Shown here: one piece after another, positions 1 through 10,029 of the stretch
Layout of the letters: every line of letters begins with the position of its first letter
How positions within the stretch are numbered: the stretch's first letter is position 1
From: Reticulitermes lucifugus
Lineage: Eukaryota > Arthropoda > Insecta > Blattodea > Rhinotermitidae
DNA: 23,321 nucleotides
Assembly (NCBI GenBank): GCA_026260175.1
Contig: JAKCWW010006775.1
Location: forward strand, 7,986-31,306
Direction: 5' to 3'
Made by a program: the position numbers and the translations under genes
Notes under the pieces: generated by a model
What the model saw: only the letters and a program-made list of their open reading frames with translations
What the model was told of the DNA's origin: nothing
Databases searched by the model: none

Positions 1-82
1 CTGTGGTGTGTCTCAAATGTGTGTGACCGTGAAACCTCGACGAAACGAGGAGGCCCAGGCCCAGATAGGGCTGTCGAGCCAT
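1..82 (+). mobile_element. 3' part of tRNA-derived SINE (family 1), cut by window edge
   Basis: This stretch matches, almost base for base, the last ~80 bases of the complete SINE at 21701-21966: same order of GTGGTG, CTCAAATGTGTGTGA, GAAACCTCGACGAAA, GAGGAGGCCCAGG and GGGCTGTCGAGCCAT. The tRNA-like head lies outside the window. It ends in a short A-run (about seven A) after GAGCCAT, unlike the poly-G tail of the 21.7-kb copy. It is non-coding and relies on enzymes of an autonomous LINE not seen here. Confidence 0.9.
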
Positions 83-1045
83 AAAAAAATATGTTTTTAA
101 GACTGTGGTTAATACTGATGAGGAAGGTATGAGCAGTGTATGATCTTATGTACGCGGTAATTAATCTTCGGTTTCCATAAAAGGCGCGGAAATATTTGAA
201 AACCAGGAGCTTCCCAAGAACGATTCATATCCACGGATTGGTCTGTTCGGTATTGATTACTGAAGTTACTTGGCATCCAGTATTCAATTGCTTGTCCTGC
301 AGAAGAATGTCAGTCTGTTACCTTGAAATAGTCCATAACCTACTCTTTCCAAATTTTTTATGTTTCGCGATTGTCTTCTCTTGTCATTCAATGTTATGTC
401 ACCTCTGAAGGTGAGGCAGTTAAATAGCGTTACGTTCACGTTTTGATGTAGGCCTATTTATACGCCTTCTGTTCTTGCGAATAACTGAACTTGCTTCCAC
501 TTAATCATATGTACATGTTTGTCCTTACACGTATTACTGTTTTATTTTAATTATATGTCTGTAAGATCTTCCATCTGTGTTCTGTTCTTACAAATTCCGT
601 AACGCTTACTTTCCATTCCTTTTTACCAAAACTTTGCAATGTTCGCATTTGCAAACCACTTTCCAATTCGCTCACCCCCTGTCTGTCTATTACAGTATTT
701 AATGTAAGCGTCTTTCAAATGCAAAGTGAGGTACTCAAGCTTACCACTCGTATGAAAGTGATGTGCTCACCTTTTCCGTTTGCATCGAAGTGGTATGCAC
801 AGCTTGCTTTATCGCGTGTATTTGCAGTCCATTATCTGTCGTTATTCTGCGTATTGTGCGTTCTTTGCACGGAAATCATAAAATTAACGCAAGATGGAAG
901 TTCATATCTGTCCGCTCTAAACTTTCGTCTCCGAACACACTAAACGGATTTAGATTAAATTTTGTATTTATGACCTACTCCGAAACTTTGTTGACGAATT
1001 TAATTTTTGTTTCCTTGATTTCAGGCTTCCGCCTCGATGTTGATG
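83..1045. other. No recognisable gene or element
   Basis: AT-rich non-coding sequence. Frames of 70-120 codons exist here but show no domain, biased composition or splice structure. I see nothing that supports a gene, RNA or repeat. Confidence 0.5.
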
Positions 1046-1207
1046 AGATCTGCTCTCTTCTGGGATGTTACGTAGCGTCGAGTGGTAATCCTTTACCGAC
1101 GTTTCTCGGACTTCTTGACCCTTGAACATGGGACCATAGGTTGTCCCGAAACGTCAGTAAAGGATTGCCACTCGACGCTGGGTAACATCCCAGAAGAGCG
1201 CAGACCT
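1046..1207. repeat. Inverted repeat with hammerhead-like core (PLE relic, head to head)
   Basis: Two arms of about 64 bp (1048-1111 and 1143-1206) are imperfect reverse complements around a ~31-bp centre. Shared blocks are CTTCTGGGATGTTAC, AGCGTCGAGTGG, AATCCTTTAC and ACGTTTC, or their complements. Both arms read outward from the centre as GAAACGTC, a stem-I-like GTAAAGG, then CATCCCAGAAG. GAAACGTC is the 3' half of a hammerhead core with a two-base-pair palindromic stem III (ACGT), as described for Penelope-like retroelements. No coding sequence is present. A foldback MITE of other origin is possible, but the same motif order recurs at 15.7 and 17.6 kb. Confidence 0.75.
1122..1163 (+). ncRNA. 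Degenerate hammerhead-like motif
   Basis: Read on +, TTGAACA (1122-1128) sits where CTGANGA should be. Stem II GGGAC (1130-1134) pairs with GTCCC (1143-1147), GAAA is intact (1148-1151), C-G-T-C (1152-1155) gives the GTC cleavage triplet, and AGTAAAGG is the stem I 3' strand. Relative to the consensus, C3 is T and G8 is C, so I expect no self-cleavage. The opposing arm keeps GAAACGTCGGTAAAGG on the minus strand but has no recognisable 5' core. Confidence 0.5.
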
Positions 1208-2529
1208 TATTAGTTTTTGTTTGTATTGGTCAGTTACAAGTATAACCCTCGTACGAAAGCGTGTATAAATAAAAGCATGATAAGCGAAAAATATTCATAA
1301 TAATGCGTGGATTCTGTGACAACGTGGAATCGCATGAGATATATGAATATAGTGAGATTCCAGGGAAGTGCAGGGATATTATTTTATTTGGCCAATATCT
1401 TTTGCCATTTTCTGTCGGCTCGCTTATCGTGTAAACCATAGCTACAGACTCGTCCGCCTACACGCGTATTGGTATAGCTGTGGGAAGTGACAAACGAGAT
1501 TTGTCGGGTAGAATAATGACCTTACATAAGTAAGCGATCGTGGTCTAATTAAGGTAACACCTCTGTATCTGCTAGTAAGAGAAACCGGGACAGATATTGG
1601 TTTCCTGGCCAACGTACCTGACGAATACAAAGCACAGTCGTTCCCACTGTGTAACGCTTGTGGAAAAGTTATATGATTCTTAATTTTTCTAGTCTTTCGT
1701 CCTTTGTTATTTGTTTGGAAACGGCATGTTCTGCGCTTCCTGTCTCCACGGTAGACAAATTCAGACCACAGCACTTCGTAACGTAGCTGGCAGGGATCTG
1801 TTCACGGCGAATAATTCCGTATTTTAGCCAGTTGAGCTGTTGTCCTATCTGACATTAACATCTTGTCAGTCGGCCTGATTGCGCTGGCCCAAATCTATGA
1901 TGGATGTCGGAATATGAGGCCTGTTTCAAATTTGTCTTCTCCGCTCAAAGACGCGAGAGAGAAGACGCGATTGGGGATGGAACGCTAGATTAAATTTAAT
2001 CTTGGACTCGCTACAACTCTGAGAATTTGGCAGAAAACATACCCTTGTGATGATTTTAAACACTGGCTGGGTTTTATTAAACTTCCAACAGTAGCACACA
2101 TGGGTCCTGTAAGTTATGGACTCCTCTGTCTCAAGGTTTGTAACAATTTTTGTGCCAAATAATACATTGCTTCTTCCTCCTATAGCAAAACACACTATAA
2201 AATTACAATTAGTACCTTGAACCCAACAATGTCTTTAACTTTGAAATAATGTGATTTTATTTCTAGAATTATTGCATTATTTCATCCTGGTTGGGTCGCA
2301 GTGTATGTTAGCTTGATTTATATTTCCAGAGTAGTTCAGAGTTTGGAATAATTACTAGGGAAAATTCCCACACTGTCTAAAAATATAGCAAGTAGGTATT
2401 AGGATAAGGAGAGCAAGGTGTTGCACGAACGAGACAGGTGAGGAGTGCACACAAAGTACTAGTCAGAAAACCTCAAGACAAAGAACCGCTTGGGAGTATA
2501 ATATTAAAGTGTATGTTCGAGAAGTTGTG
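1208..2529. other. No recognisable gene or element
   Basis: Non-coding. The minus-strand frames at 1442-1774 and 1926-2195 show no protein family I know and no supporting splice sites. No terminal repeats or target duplications were seen. Confidence 0.5.
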
Positions 2530-2539
2530 TGAGAGGCTA

Positions 2540-2576
2540 TTGACTGGATTTTACTGGCTCAGAATAGGGTACAATG
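2540..2576 (+). repeat. Direct repeat, first copy (~36 bp)
   Basis: The block containing GACTGG, ACTGGCTCAGAAT, GGGT and ACAATG recurs at 2710-2745 with roughly 80 percent identity by eye (GACTGA, CCGGCTCAGAAT, TGGT, GCAATG). The copies are about 170 bp apart in the same orientation. It may be an old tandem duplication or two pieces of one repeat; the DNA between them does not obviously align. Confidence 0.5.
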
Positions 2577-2709
2577 TAAGGCTGCCTGAACACAGTAACT
2601 AACTTACGGGTTTCGTACAATCGGGGAATGTACTGAGATTACTTGAGAGGCCTAAGTATAGATTGGATCAAGCCTGTAATGTTAGAATGGACATTAGAGG
2701 AATACTGTA

Positions 2710-2745
2710 TGGACTGATTTAACCGGCTCAGAATCTGGTGCAATG
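2710..2745 (+). repeat. Direct repeat, second copy
   Basis: Second copy of the 2540-2576 block, sharing GGCTCAGAAT exactly. Both copies are preceded by an AGAGG-containing stretch. Function unknown. Confidence 0.5.
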
Positions 2746-3400
2746 GCGGACTTTTGTGAAGACAAAAATGGTCCTTCATTATCTGTAAAAGCATGGTATC
2801 TCTTGGACCAGCTAAGCAACTATAAATTGTGAAGAAAGTCCGTGCACATAGACCCGTTACATACGGAGGTGGTGCCTGTAAACGTGTTATTCTGTCTGGT
2901 AAAGTTACTGTGGCTACGAAAATAAGTACTTTCTTATATATACCGGAGTTTTAAATTTATTCTTTTGAGAGGTCGTTTTGTAAAGTGAAACGAAAAGTCA
3001 AATGCACCTTTTAAGGTGAAATTAGGTACGAACCTGCTGTCGGAGTTAAGGAAACGCGTCTTCTTTTATTTGAAATCGAGTGGACGTTAGACGTTTGACC
3101 AGTCGTTTAGCTACACTGTCCATAAAAGTAAGCGGTTGGAATATTTTAGGTTCTCACAGTCGTGCTCCTGAAAATTCAAGTCTTCTCTGATGTTACCCCA
3201 TGTAGATCGGTACGTAGTTACCAATCTAAACAGTGGAAGTCCCCAAAAGACGAATCTTGAAGGCGAATGAAACTTGTTTGGCCAGGATCTGTCAAATGAC
3301 TAAAGATGTACGTACTAGTTTATTTAGGCTTATAAGTAAAGTGGGTTATAAAATGAGCGAAACTAAACTCAAATTAAAATTTCTTGACTGAATTTATTGG
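2746..3400. other. No recognisable gene or element
   Basis: AT-rich non-coding DNA. I see no frame, tRNA-like box or terminal repeat worth naming. Confidence 0.5.
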
Positions 3401-3415
3401 GGGTCTGATAGACCC
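3401..3415. repeat. Perfect 6-bp-stem palindrome GGGTCT-GAT-AGACCC
   Basis: A short perfect hairpin with a 3-base loop at the outer end of the minus-strand repeat copy that carries the 3491-3522 hammerhead-like motif. It could be structural within the element; it is not a bacterial terminator in this context. Confidence 0.6.
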
Positions 3416-3871
3416 ATAATCACCGACGTACACTAATAAATGCACAAAATTTGTATAAAATCACAATTCATCCATGTACATGAACTCTTCTACGTGTTTC
3501 AGCGATAAATCGCCATCCTCAATGAGACATTAATACAAAGGAACATAAAATTAATACAAGGAATTTGCATACACAATGTTAAAAATACATAATGGCAGAT
3601 ATACTCGTAAATATAAAATTGCCGTTATGTGGATTGTATGATGCTGACATATTTTTGAATAAAATTCATTTATGTGCCAGTGTTTATACTGTATGTGGTA
3701 ATTTGCATATAGACATCTAGTGTCGAAATTTTTGATCCTGAAGGATCAAGACCCTGTACCGTGTGTTGAAGTGTATCGTGTAGGAGTGTGTTGTGAGTAT
3801 TGTGCAGAGACTTCTGTATATGGATGATTTGTGTACATTTTGTGCACTTGTTGGTGTATGTGGGTGATTAT
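3412..3871. repeat. Head-to-head inverted repeat pair around the 3.5-kb hammerhead-like motif
   Basis: The segment 3412-3480 read on minus (ACATGGATGA, TTGTG, TTTTGTGCA, TTAGTGTACG, GGTGATTAT) is homologous to + strand 3816-3871 (TATATGGATGA, TTTGTG, TTTTGTGCACTTG, TTGGTGTATG, GGGTGATTAT). The two copies point away from a centre near 3620. The minus copy has a clear hammerhead-like core just upstream of the shared block. The plus copy has only a faint counterpart (CCTGAAGGATC near 3736, TTGAAGTGTA near 3766). This is the same head-to-head layout as at 1.1, 17.6 and 20 kb. Confidence 0.6.
3491..3522 (-). ncRNA. Near-canonical hammerhead-ribozyme core (PLE type)
   Basis: On the minus strand the order is TTGAGGA (3522 to 3516), stem II GGCGA with loop TTTA and closing TCGC-T (3514 to 3501), GAAA (3500 to 3497), C-A-C-G-T, then A at the cleavage position (3491). 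The core matches CTGANGA...GAAA except C3 to T. Stem III would be only A-C/G-T with an AC loop, typical of the very short stem III of Penelope-like-element hammerheads. Stem I is poor: only about three pairs of CTC/GAG can be drawn. Activity is doubtful because C3 is essential in known hammerheads. Confidence 0.55.
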
Positions 3872-4377
3872 AGTCACAATGCACGGAACAAACAATATTA
3901 AAAATAATATTAAATCTGATGTACACCTAGTTTTATCAAACTCGGTCCCATAATTTGCTGTTTTATAGATGGATAAATGGAATGTTATGACTCAACAAAT
4001 TGGTGCTTTGGAATTTACTATCGAATGCATCTAATGATATACTGGATTACTTAGGTTGGTCTGTATCGAGTTACTTGAAGGTGGGTGTTAACGTTTTCTT
4101 CTGCTGCTAAATACCGTATCGAAACACAGATTTTTTTGAGAGACGCAAAAGAGAACCCAAGGTATGTGGCAAGATTAAATAGATACAACTTAACAAATAA
4201 ATAGCAAATACCAACAAAAATGCTTAGAACATGTGGCATGCATAATGGACCTAATTTCACGAAAAATACAATGTTACAGACCTCAAGGACGAAGACGAAA
4301 GGTAAGACCTCCTAAAAGATTGTAAAATCAATTCACACAAAAACGGAATTCGAGCAGTCCAACAGGACCGAACTTGG

Positions 4378-4418
4378 TAGATGATGCTGATGGTAATGGT
4401 GATGATGACGATGACGGC
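4378..4418 (+). repeat. Imperfect GAT/GGT trinucleotide tract
   Basis: Runs of GATGATG and GGTGATGATGACGATGACGG form a degenerate trinucleotide microsatellite. The Met-rich frame over it is a by-product. Confidence 0.7.
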
Positions 4419-5228
4419 AGTGTTGAGTGCTAATCACTGGCCAAGTCATGTCAATGCGCACTTGAACATGGGAATCGCGGTTTCGAATCCTTCTTGGGAC
4501 ATCGATTTAAGTCTTAATTTTGATGTGTTTTCCTTGCGATTGGACAGTGCTATACCCAGGTAATCCTTCCAGTACCCTACAGATTATATACGCTGGAAAC
4601 CTTTGACTATTAGTTGAAATCATAGACCATGGGGACGACGTTATGTAAATGAACATGTAATATGAGAAACAAAATGCCTACCAAATCAGGCGAACTCTCA
4701 AATTAACTACAATATATGCGGACGTTTTGTCGCTTGTTGTGTTGATTGTATTGATAGAAACATTGCTCGCTGAACGACCCGTGTTAATACATAAGTGAAT
4801 AAGAGTACATAATATAAGACATGGTATTACTTTAACATAATTTTGTGTGTTCCGGTAAAACATTCACAGAATGTAAGAATGTTTGAGAGAGTCACAGAAC
4901 TGTCAATAACCAAAAAACTTGTCATTTAACTAAACACTTTGAAGCCTGAAATTAATCTAAGTAACTGCTAAACTTCCAGTTCCTACCTCATAGGAAACAC
5001 ACCGCTTCTGTATTACACAGGCCAGCTAATTAATCGTTACTGTAATTACTGTTTATTTCTAGAATCGTAAGAAACCCATAAATGCATTCTGTCCGCAAGA
5101 TGCAACACATTTTAAGCTTCAAGCAGATGGTACTCTAGTAACCACTGTACTTTAAATTCATAGACTTCAGTAATATAATCGAACATTTTAACGCTGATAA
5201 TAACAACAGAATCGTGAGCCAACTCTGT

Positions 5229-5239
5229 CCCCCCCCCCC
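5229..5239 (+). repeat. Poly-C run (11)
   Basis: Eleven consecutive C. It is the same length as the poly-G tail of the 21.7-kb SINE, but no SINE body adjoins it on either strand. Confidence 0.9.
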
Positions 5240-6157
5240 GCATTATCTAAGGAGAACCTTAAATCTCGTTATTGGTCTTGAAAGAGACCTCGGTGACTCT
5301 CATCACCAATGTTTCTGTCTCTTCCGTCAGAGCTGCATCCGAAGTCGAAGCTTGCCTCCTTGATTTATCTTCTCTAAAACACTAAGGGTCTCTACGTATC
5401 AAGAAGCTCCTGTTTAAGTACTTTCCTCTATTTCTGCCCTACTACGAGCCTATGCCTTCAAGAAGCACCAATTGATTACTGTTGTCCAAAAAAGTTTTAC
5501 ATTCCTGTGTAAAGGAGACTTGTTAGTGTGAAAGATGCACTGAAATTCTTGTATCAGAGGCGTATATAAATAGTATAATTTCCATAAATCTTTATGCCCT
5601 AAGACTAAGGAGAGGAAAGTAGAAACGTTCCTGAATTTCATGTGATTCTAAAATTATCATTTAATTTATCCCTAATGTATAAAAAATTGCGACACCATCA
5701 GCCGTTTTTTAAATCACTTTTCCTGCGAAATATGAAATTCTTAATCAACCACGAATCTCGTCTGACGTCACAAAATTTCCTGTGTTGACGCGTGTAATGC
5801 GGTGTTGATGCAAAGCATAGCATATCAGCACGTTGTCGGACTGCGATAAGTAGGTTCTTGGAAAATGTATTCTACAGCTATTAATCCCTTGAACTTGCTG
5901 CCTTATTCCCATTTTGGTTGTTATCGAGAATTTTTCAGACAACTCACAGAAGAACAGCAATGTTAGAAGTGCTGAAGTTTAGCGATTCAAGTCGATGTGA
6001 AGTGCAGTTACATGTTTCTCTGGTATTGATGTAATGGCATAACCTGTGGCATTCATATTTTCCAGGTGGCCATGTAGGAGGAGCATTACCCTGCAGTGTA
6101 TGTTGAGTAACTTGTTTGATATTCGTGTTTATCGCGTTGTGGTGTAACATGACTCGT

Positions 6158-6460
6158 AAACCGAGCGAAGGTTGCTCAAGCGGTAATACCTCTAGCTTGT
6201 ACCCGGTAGCCGCAGGGTTTGAATCTCGTCCCGGATACCAATTGTCTGACAGGTTTTCTGTGCCAAACTCCTCTTTGAAATCAGTGTTTTCTGTATTTTT
6301 CCTCAATTACCCCGAGACAATTCCAGGATAGTACCCTGATAGACCACGACCGGTTCTTTTCACATCCTTTCCAATTTATTGTTCTGTACTCTCCAGCCAT
6401 CCGATGCTTTGTATTATGAGTTACTGAGAGATCAATCAAATAAACTACAAATACAAATGC
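6158..6460 (+). mobile_element. tRNA-derived SINE (family 2)
   Basis: It opens with a tRNA-like head: the A-box-like stretch GGTTGCTCAAGCGGTAA at about 6170 and the B box GGGTTTGAATCTC (6215-6227), correctly spaced for an internal RNA polymerase III promoter. A non-tRNA body follows (GACAGGTTTTCTGTGCC, CTCAATTACCCCGAGACA, CCATCCGATGC) with an A-rich end near 6440-6460. I found no convincing target duplication, so both ends are approximate. Reading frames on both strands here are by-products. Confidence 0.6.
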
Positions 6461-7199
6461 TGCCTGTAGGATTATCTCAAATATCAGATATTTATTAGTT
6501 GAATCAAATTGTACAGAAGGCTGCGTCTGCTTAAAATCGGATATTTTGCAGTTAGCAGCCTTTATGTCTAGTTCTACAACAATTTTTTACATATCCTATA
6601 CCTGAATTTACAGCCCGTATTTCCAATATTAAAAAAGACATCCCTCCAATCCTTATAAACCAAATATCTTTTCAAATATTATAACATACCCACATTTTTC
6701 TTTCTTTCTTCCTTTCTTAGCACTTCTGTGACATTTAAATATCATGTTTGTCGTCTTGAATTCTGTTCTTTTAATCTTCTTGATAAACAAAATTTTCCTT
6801 GCGTCTAGTGTGTTGAATAAATCTTCTGCATCCTTTCAGAATTTAATAAAATTACTTTACACTTCCCTTACCTACATAAAACTGTAAAAACTGAAACCTA
6901 TTCCCACCTACGTACGTAAGATTTGTGTTACTTGTTGTGGTGTAGTAACATTACACGTGAGAATAATTTTTCCCATGCTGTGTTGTTAGTAACATTACCT
7001 GTGAAGATATGTCCATTGTATATTCTCAGAAAAAACTAAAAAGAAAATTTATTTCTGGTTAGAAGAGTTTTCGGCACACTTAACGTACGGAAGTTTGTTT
7101 ACACGAAGTGAAACTGGGTCCCTTCAAACCTTATGATTTTGTATATATGTATTGCCGTGTAGCTTACACAATTTCCTGTGCTTGAATTGTCGAGTGTTC
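6461..7199. other. No recognisable gene; pyrimidine tract
   Basis: AT-rich non-coding sequence containing a TTTC/TTCC tract at about 6691-6718. Nothing else stands out. Confidence 0.5.
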
Positions 7200-8000
7200 G
7201 CTGTCATATTGGACACATCCAACTTGGCCACACGTGAAGGCACAACGAAATGTCGCCCAGCCGACCGGTGTTCCGTGTGAGACCCCCACCTTGATGATAT
7301 TCGGCGCGTCGCATCGCGGCGCCGCGAGACGAAGGAAGGGGTTTTGGCAGCTGCTGTATTGCCCAGTGAGCTAGATCTGGCTGGGGGTTCAGCAGTTCTC
7401 GAGTTTAGCACCAGGTGGCATACTACCTGTGGAGCGGAACTTATTTAAGCGGTGGCAAATCTGTAATGGTGCCCCGTTTCGTCCGGCAGCGCAGACGTTA
7501 TTAATTTTAATAACAAACTTTTCGACAATAAACGTTAAGTATCATGTTAAAAGGGGTGTAATATCCAAGGAACTTAAGGGGCCCCTAAGTGATATTAAAC
7601 TTACTTTTTCGTGTGTACTTGAAAACATATCGAATTTGGGACCATAGTTACAAGTGCAATTTGGTAAGTTTGAGTTAAGTGCTTCATCGCTGCGAGTGAT
7701 TGTATAAATGGTGTGTGCCGCCGATTTGTGCTGCTGCTTGAGGACTCTCTGTGGATTTACCGCCGCGTTGTTCAGTCACGCTCCGAGCACAGTGTACCGG
7801 TGGATTATGCGAATACGCGACGAAACTAATGATTTTACAGAGTCACCACCAATCTGCACCTTTCCTTTCCCAACTCGAGTAAAGTATCAGTTGCCGCAAA
7901 AGTCAGGAAAAAGTGAGGAGAGTGAAGAGCCGACTGAAAGTGGTTTGTTTTGAGCTAGTGGTTGTGAAACGGTCCACTGTCGACCTTAGTGCTTAGTGCA
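7200..8000. promoter_or_regulatory. CpG-dense island, possible promoter or first exon
   Basis: Against the AT-rich, CpG-poor surroundings, about 7240-7500 is packed with CpG, including the 12-bp palindrome CGCGGCGCCGCG (7315-7326). CpG-rich blocks recur at 7680-7830 and 7970-7990. In insects that methylate DNA, such islands tend to mark unmethylated promoters or first exons. A GTAAGT donor-like site follows TTTG at about 7663. The frames here (7124-7411 minus; 7429-7647 and 7708-7953 plus) match no family I know. It may serve SERCA 11 kb downstream as a distal promoter, or an unrelated gene; direction is unknown. Confidence 0.4.
7408..7420 (+). promoter_or_regulatory. CTCF-like motif
   Basis: GCACCAGGTGGCA fits 12 of 13 positions of the CTCF core pattern CCASYAGRKGGCR as I remember it; the first base is G rather than C. 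It lies inside the CpG-dense island, a usual setting for such sites. It also overlaps a small hairpin, CAGGT...ACCTG (7412-7429). One motif match is weak evidence on its own. Confidence 0.3.
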
Positions 8001-8539
8001 AACACCGAACTGTGGCCTAATGTCATGTGTGTGTTGTAAGATATTCTTTCGTATTTTTGTTATAAAGGTGTGCGGATACAAAATTTTTCTTTTCGTATTT
8101 TTGTGTAGTTTGAAACGTAGTATTCAGTTCGAAAGATCTGGCGTTATCAGACAATTTTCAGTTAAAGGAGACAACTTTTCTATCTCATTCTGTTCTGCCT
8201 GCGGTCCATTAACTCCGAGCATTTTATCGCTAATTTTTTAAAACACAGTGCTAAGTAATTAATCAGTTTCATGAAATGAATACCCATAACTTTCTGTTTA
8301 TTTTTAAATCACATTTGAATTCAGCGGTTAATTACACATTTTATAAATTGGACACAGTTTAAATGGGGGTTACATTCTATCGAATTCATTCTGAAACTAC
8401 TCCGGAGGCCGCAGTTGATGATTCACGAATAGATACTGAATTATTCATTTCACTGCACACCTACTGCCTGTAACCGGATGAATGATGAAACGTCATATAA
8501 ATTCCTTTATAGAATGAAATAAAACAGCGTCGGTTGTAG
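8001..8539. other. No recognisable gene or element
   Basis: AT-rich, non-coding. The 81-codon frame at 7996-8241 has no recognisable domain. Confidence 0.45.
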
Positions 8540-8720
8540 CGTTAATGCGGTTTAAGGCGCTCGCTCATGAACCTCTGGCACCCTGATATCACTTGTTTAA
8601 ATCCCACTCACACCAGAACCACGTTGCGTTTCTTTGCCTTTCTATGGAAAGTCCAGTCCCAGCAGTCCTGCCACGAATGTCTACAAGATTTGTCTCAAAA
8701 TTAATTTTGACTCTGAACAG
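8540..8720 (+). mobile_element. Decayed tRNA-derived SINE (tentative)
   Basis: GCGGTTTAAGGCGCTCGCTCATGA resembles the A-box side of a tRNA-derived head, and TTGTTTAAATCCCACT (about 8592-8608) a mutated B box. The head resembles SINE family 1 (GCGGTCTAAGGCG), but the body shows no clear match. Both ends are uncertain. Confidence 0.35.
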
Positions 8721-9300
8721 ACCAGAGGCCCAGTCCTTTCACGCAAAGCCAAAGTAACTTGCCTGTAATAAGTGTAACACTCAAATAGGTGAAATTTAAG
8801 TGGACGAAACCATAAATGTAACACCAATTCCAAGGAATGACAGAGAAGGGCCTAATTATTTTAATAAATCTTTAATACTCGTGATATCCATGCTGGTTTA
8901 TGGTAGTTCTCAGTTGTTCGGGTACACAGGGGTGGAGCTTTAAACCAAGCTATAATATTTACCTTCTACATTGCAGATACAGCGAGGTTGTGCCCTTTAT
9001 CCTGTAGGGGATTTATGCTTTTGATCTCATTCCTTTGCAGCAGTATTTTTGTGGTTATTTTTATTTCGTCTCTTCGACAATGAATGAAATTAGAGGTTGC
9101 CATGACGGTTGTGATTTGTGTTGTGATCTTCAGAGATATGGCACTGTATAGTCCTGTAGGTTGTCTACATGTAATTTGCTACATTACAGCACTTTTGATT
9201 AATAATAAGGTGTAGAATAGGGCTTGTGTCATACATGCGCTATAGAGTCTGGGCTAACTTATTACAGGGATAAGACTCTGGGCACCAGAGGGGTGGGATT
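8721..9300. other. No recognisable gene or element
   Basis: Non-coding; no open frame of note and no terminal repeats seen. Confidence 0.45.
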
Positions 9301-9480
9301 GTAAACTGAATGGTTGAAGACTATTTAAATTATCAAGATATACCACGTTATATAATGAATGAGAAGTATGACGTATATTACCAAAGTGAAACATTATGAA
9401 TGTCTTCTTCAGGACTACTTTGATTTGGAAGGAGACTGTTTTAAATCGTATACAGCCAATCAGAGAAGAGTAGTTTCATT
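9300..9480 (-). mobile_element. Probable PLE-like fragment with half a hammerhead
   Basis: Read on minus, the fragment runs CTCTGATTGGCTGTATACG, a CTGAAGA core (9412 to 9406), a six-pair stem II (GACATT/AATGTT, loop CAT; 9404 to 9390), then CTTTGGTAATATACGT. The second core strand GAAAC, expected after stem II, is absent (TTCAC instead), so the motif cannot be active as it stands. Order and spacing resemble the other hammerhead loci in this window, but no inverted partner was found. The limits are estimates. Confidence 0.4.
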
Positions 9481-10019
9481 CGTAACGAAATTAGCACTTA
9501 GGTAAACTATTCTGTGGTATCAGAAATCTATGTTTATTTTTCCGAATTGTATGCACAGATTCGTAAATGAAATTTCCACAGTGAAGTATAAGAAAATTAT
9601 TTGAAGTAATCTTATTAGTGTGAACGTCTCATAGAATCTCAGGAACGGAATTAAATTTCCCGGAATTTAATATTTGGCATATAGTGTGTAAAAAGAAACA
9701 AATGCCAGTCGCAACCCCGCGTTTACATTTCACGCTGAAAGTTTGTGTCCATGTTAAAGTTGCATTATGCTGTCACTGCAATATACGTAGCTAAGATAAT
9801 CTGTTTCTCTCAGCAAGGAATTAAATGGATATTGACGTGACCCTTTCTATGATTATCTTTATTCAAGTAAACTTTCTTATGCTCATATATTTCCACGCCA
9901 ACGTAAATCTGTATTGCTTAAAAGCCATGAATATTTAGCTTTAACTGTTTAGGAGAAAATAGAGAGAAATATTTCACTTATCGACGCAGTCAGTTGCTAA
10001 GATAATATAGCGTCGTTTA
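9481..10019. other. No recognisable gene or element
   Basis: AT-rich non-coding sequence with nothing identifiable. Confidence 0.45.
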
Positions 10020-10029
10020 TATATGACCG

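Larger units (their letters stand above)
3872..6157. other. No recognisable gene; simple repeats only
   Basis: About 2.3 kb of AT-rich non-coding DNA. It holds a short imperfect GAT-rich tract (4378-4418) and an 11-base C-run (5229-5239). A tRNA-B-box-like GGTTTCGAATCC near 4479 hints at a heavily decayed SINE, but I cannot place its ends. The reading frames have no recognisable domains. Confidence 0.5.

Noticed and set aside
6009..6018. TACATGTTTC (minus GAAACATGTA) as a copy of the 20-kb hammerhead
   Set aside because: No CTGANGA strand or stem II upstream on minus and no flanking similarity to the palindrome.
5944..6331. Frames of 71 and 120 codons on opposite strands
   Set aside because: They cover the tRNA-like head of the family-2 SINE; the peptide pieces are the usual translations of tRNA B boxes.
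7124..7411. Arg/Ser-rich 95-codon minus-strand frame
   Set aside because: The composition follows from CpG-rich DNA; no family is recognisable and there is no supporting splice structure.
8475..8500. GGATGAATGATGAAACGTC as a hammerhead
   Set aside because: There is no room for stem II between GATGA and GAAAC, and no stem I partner.
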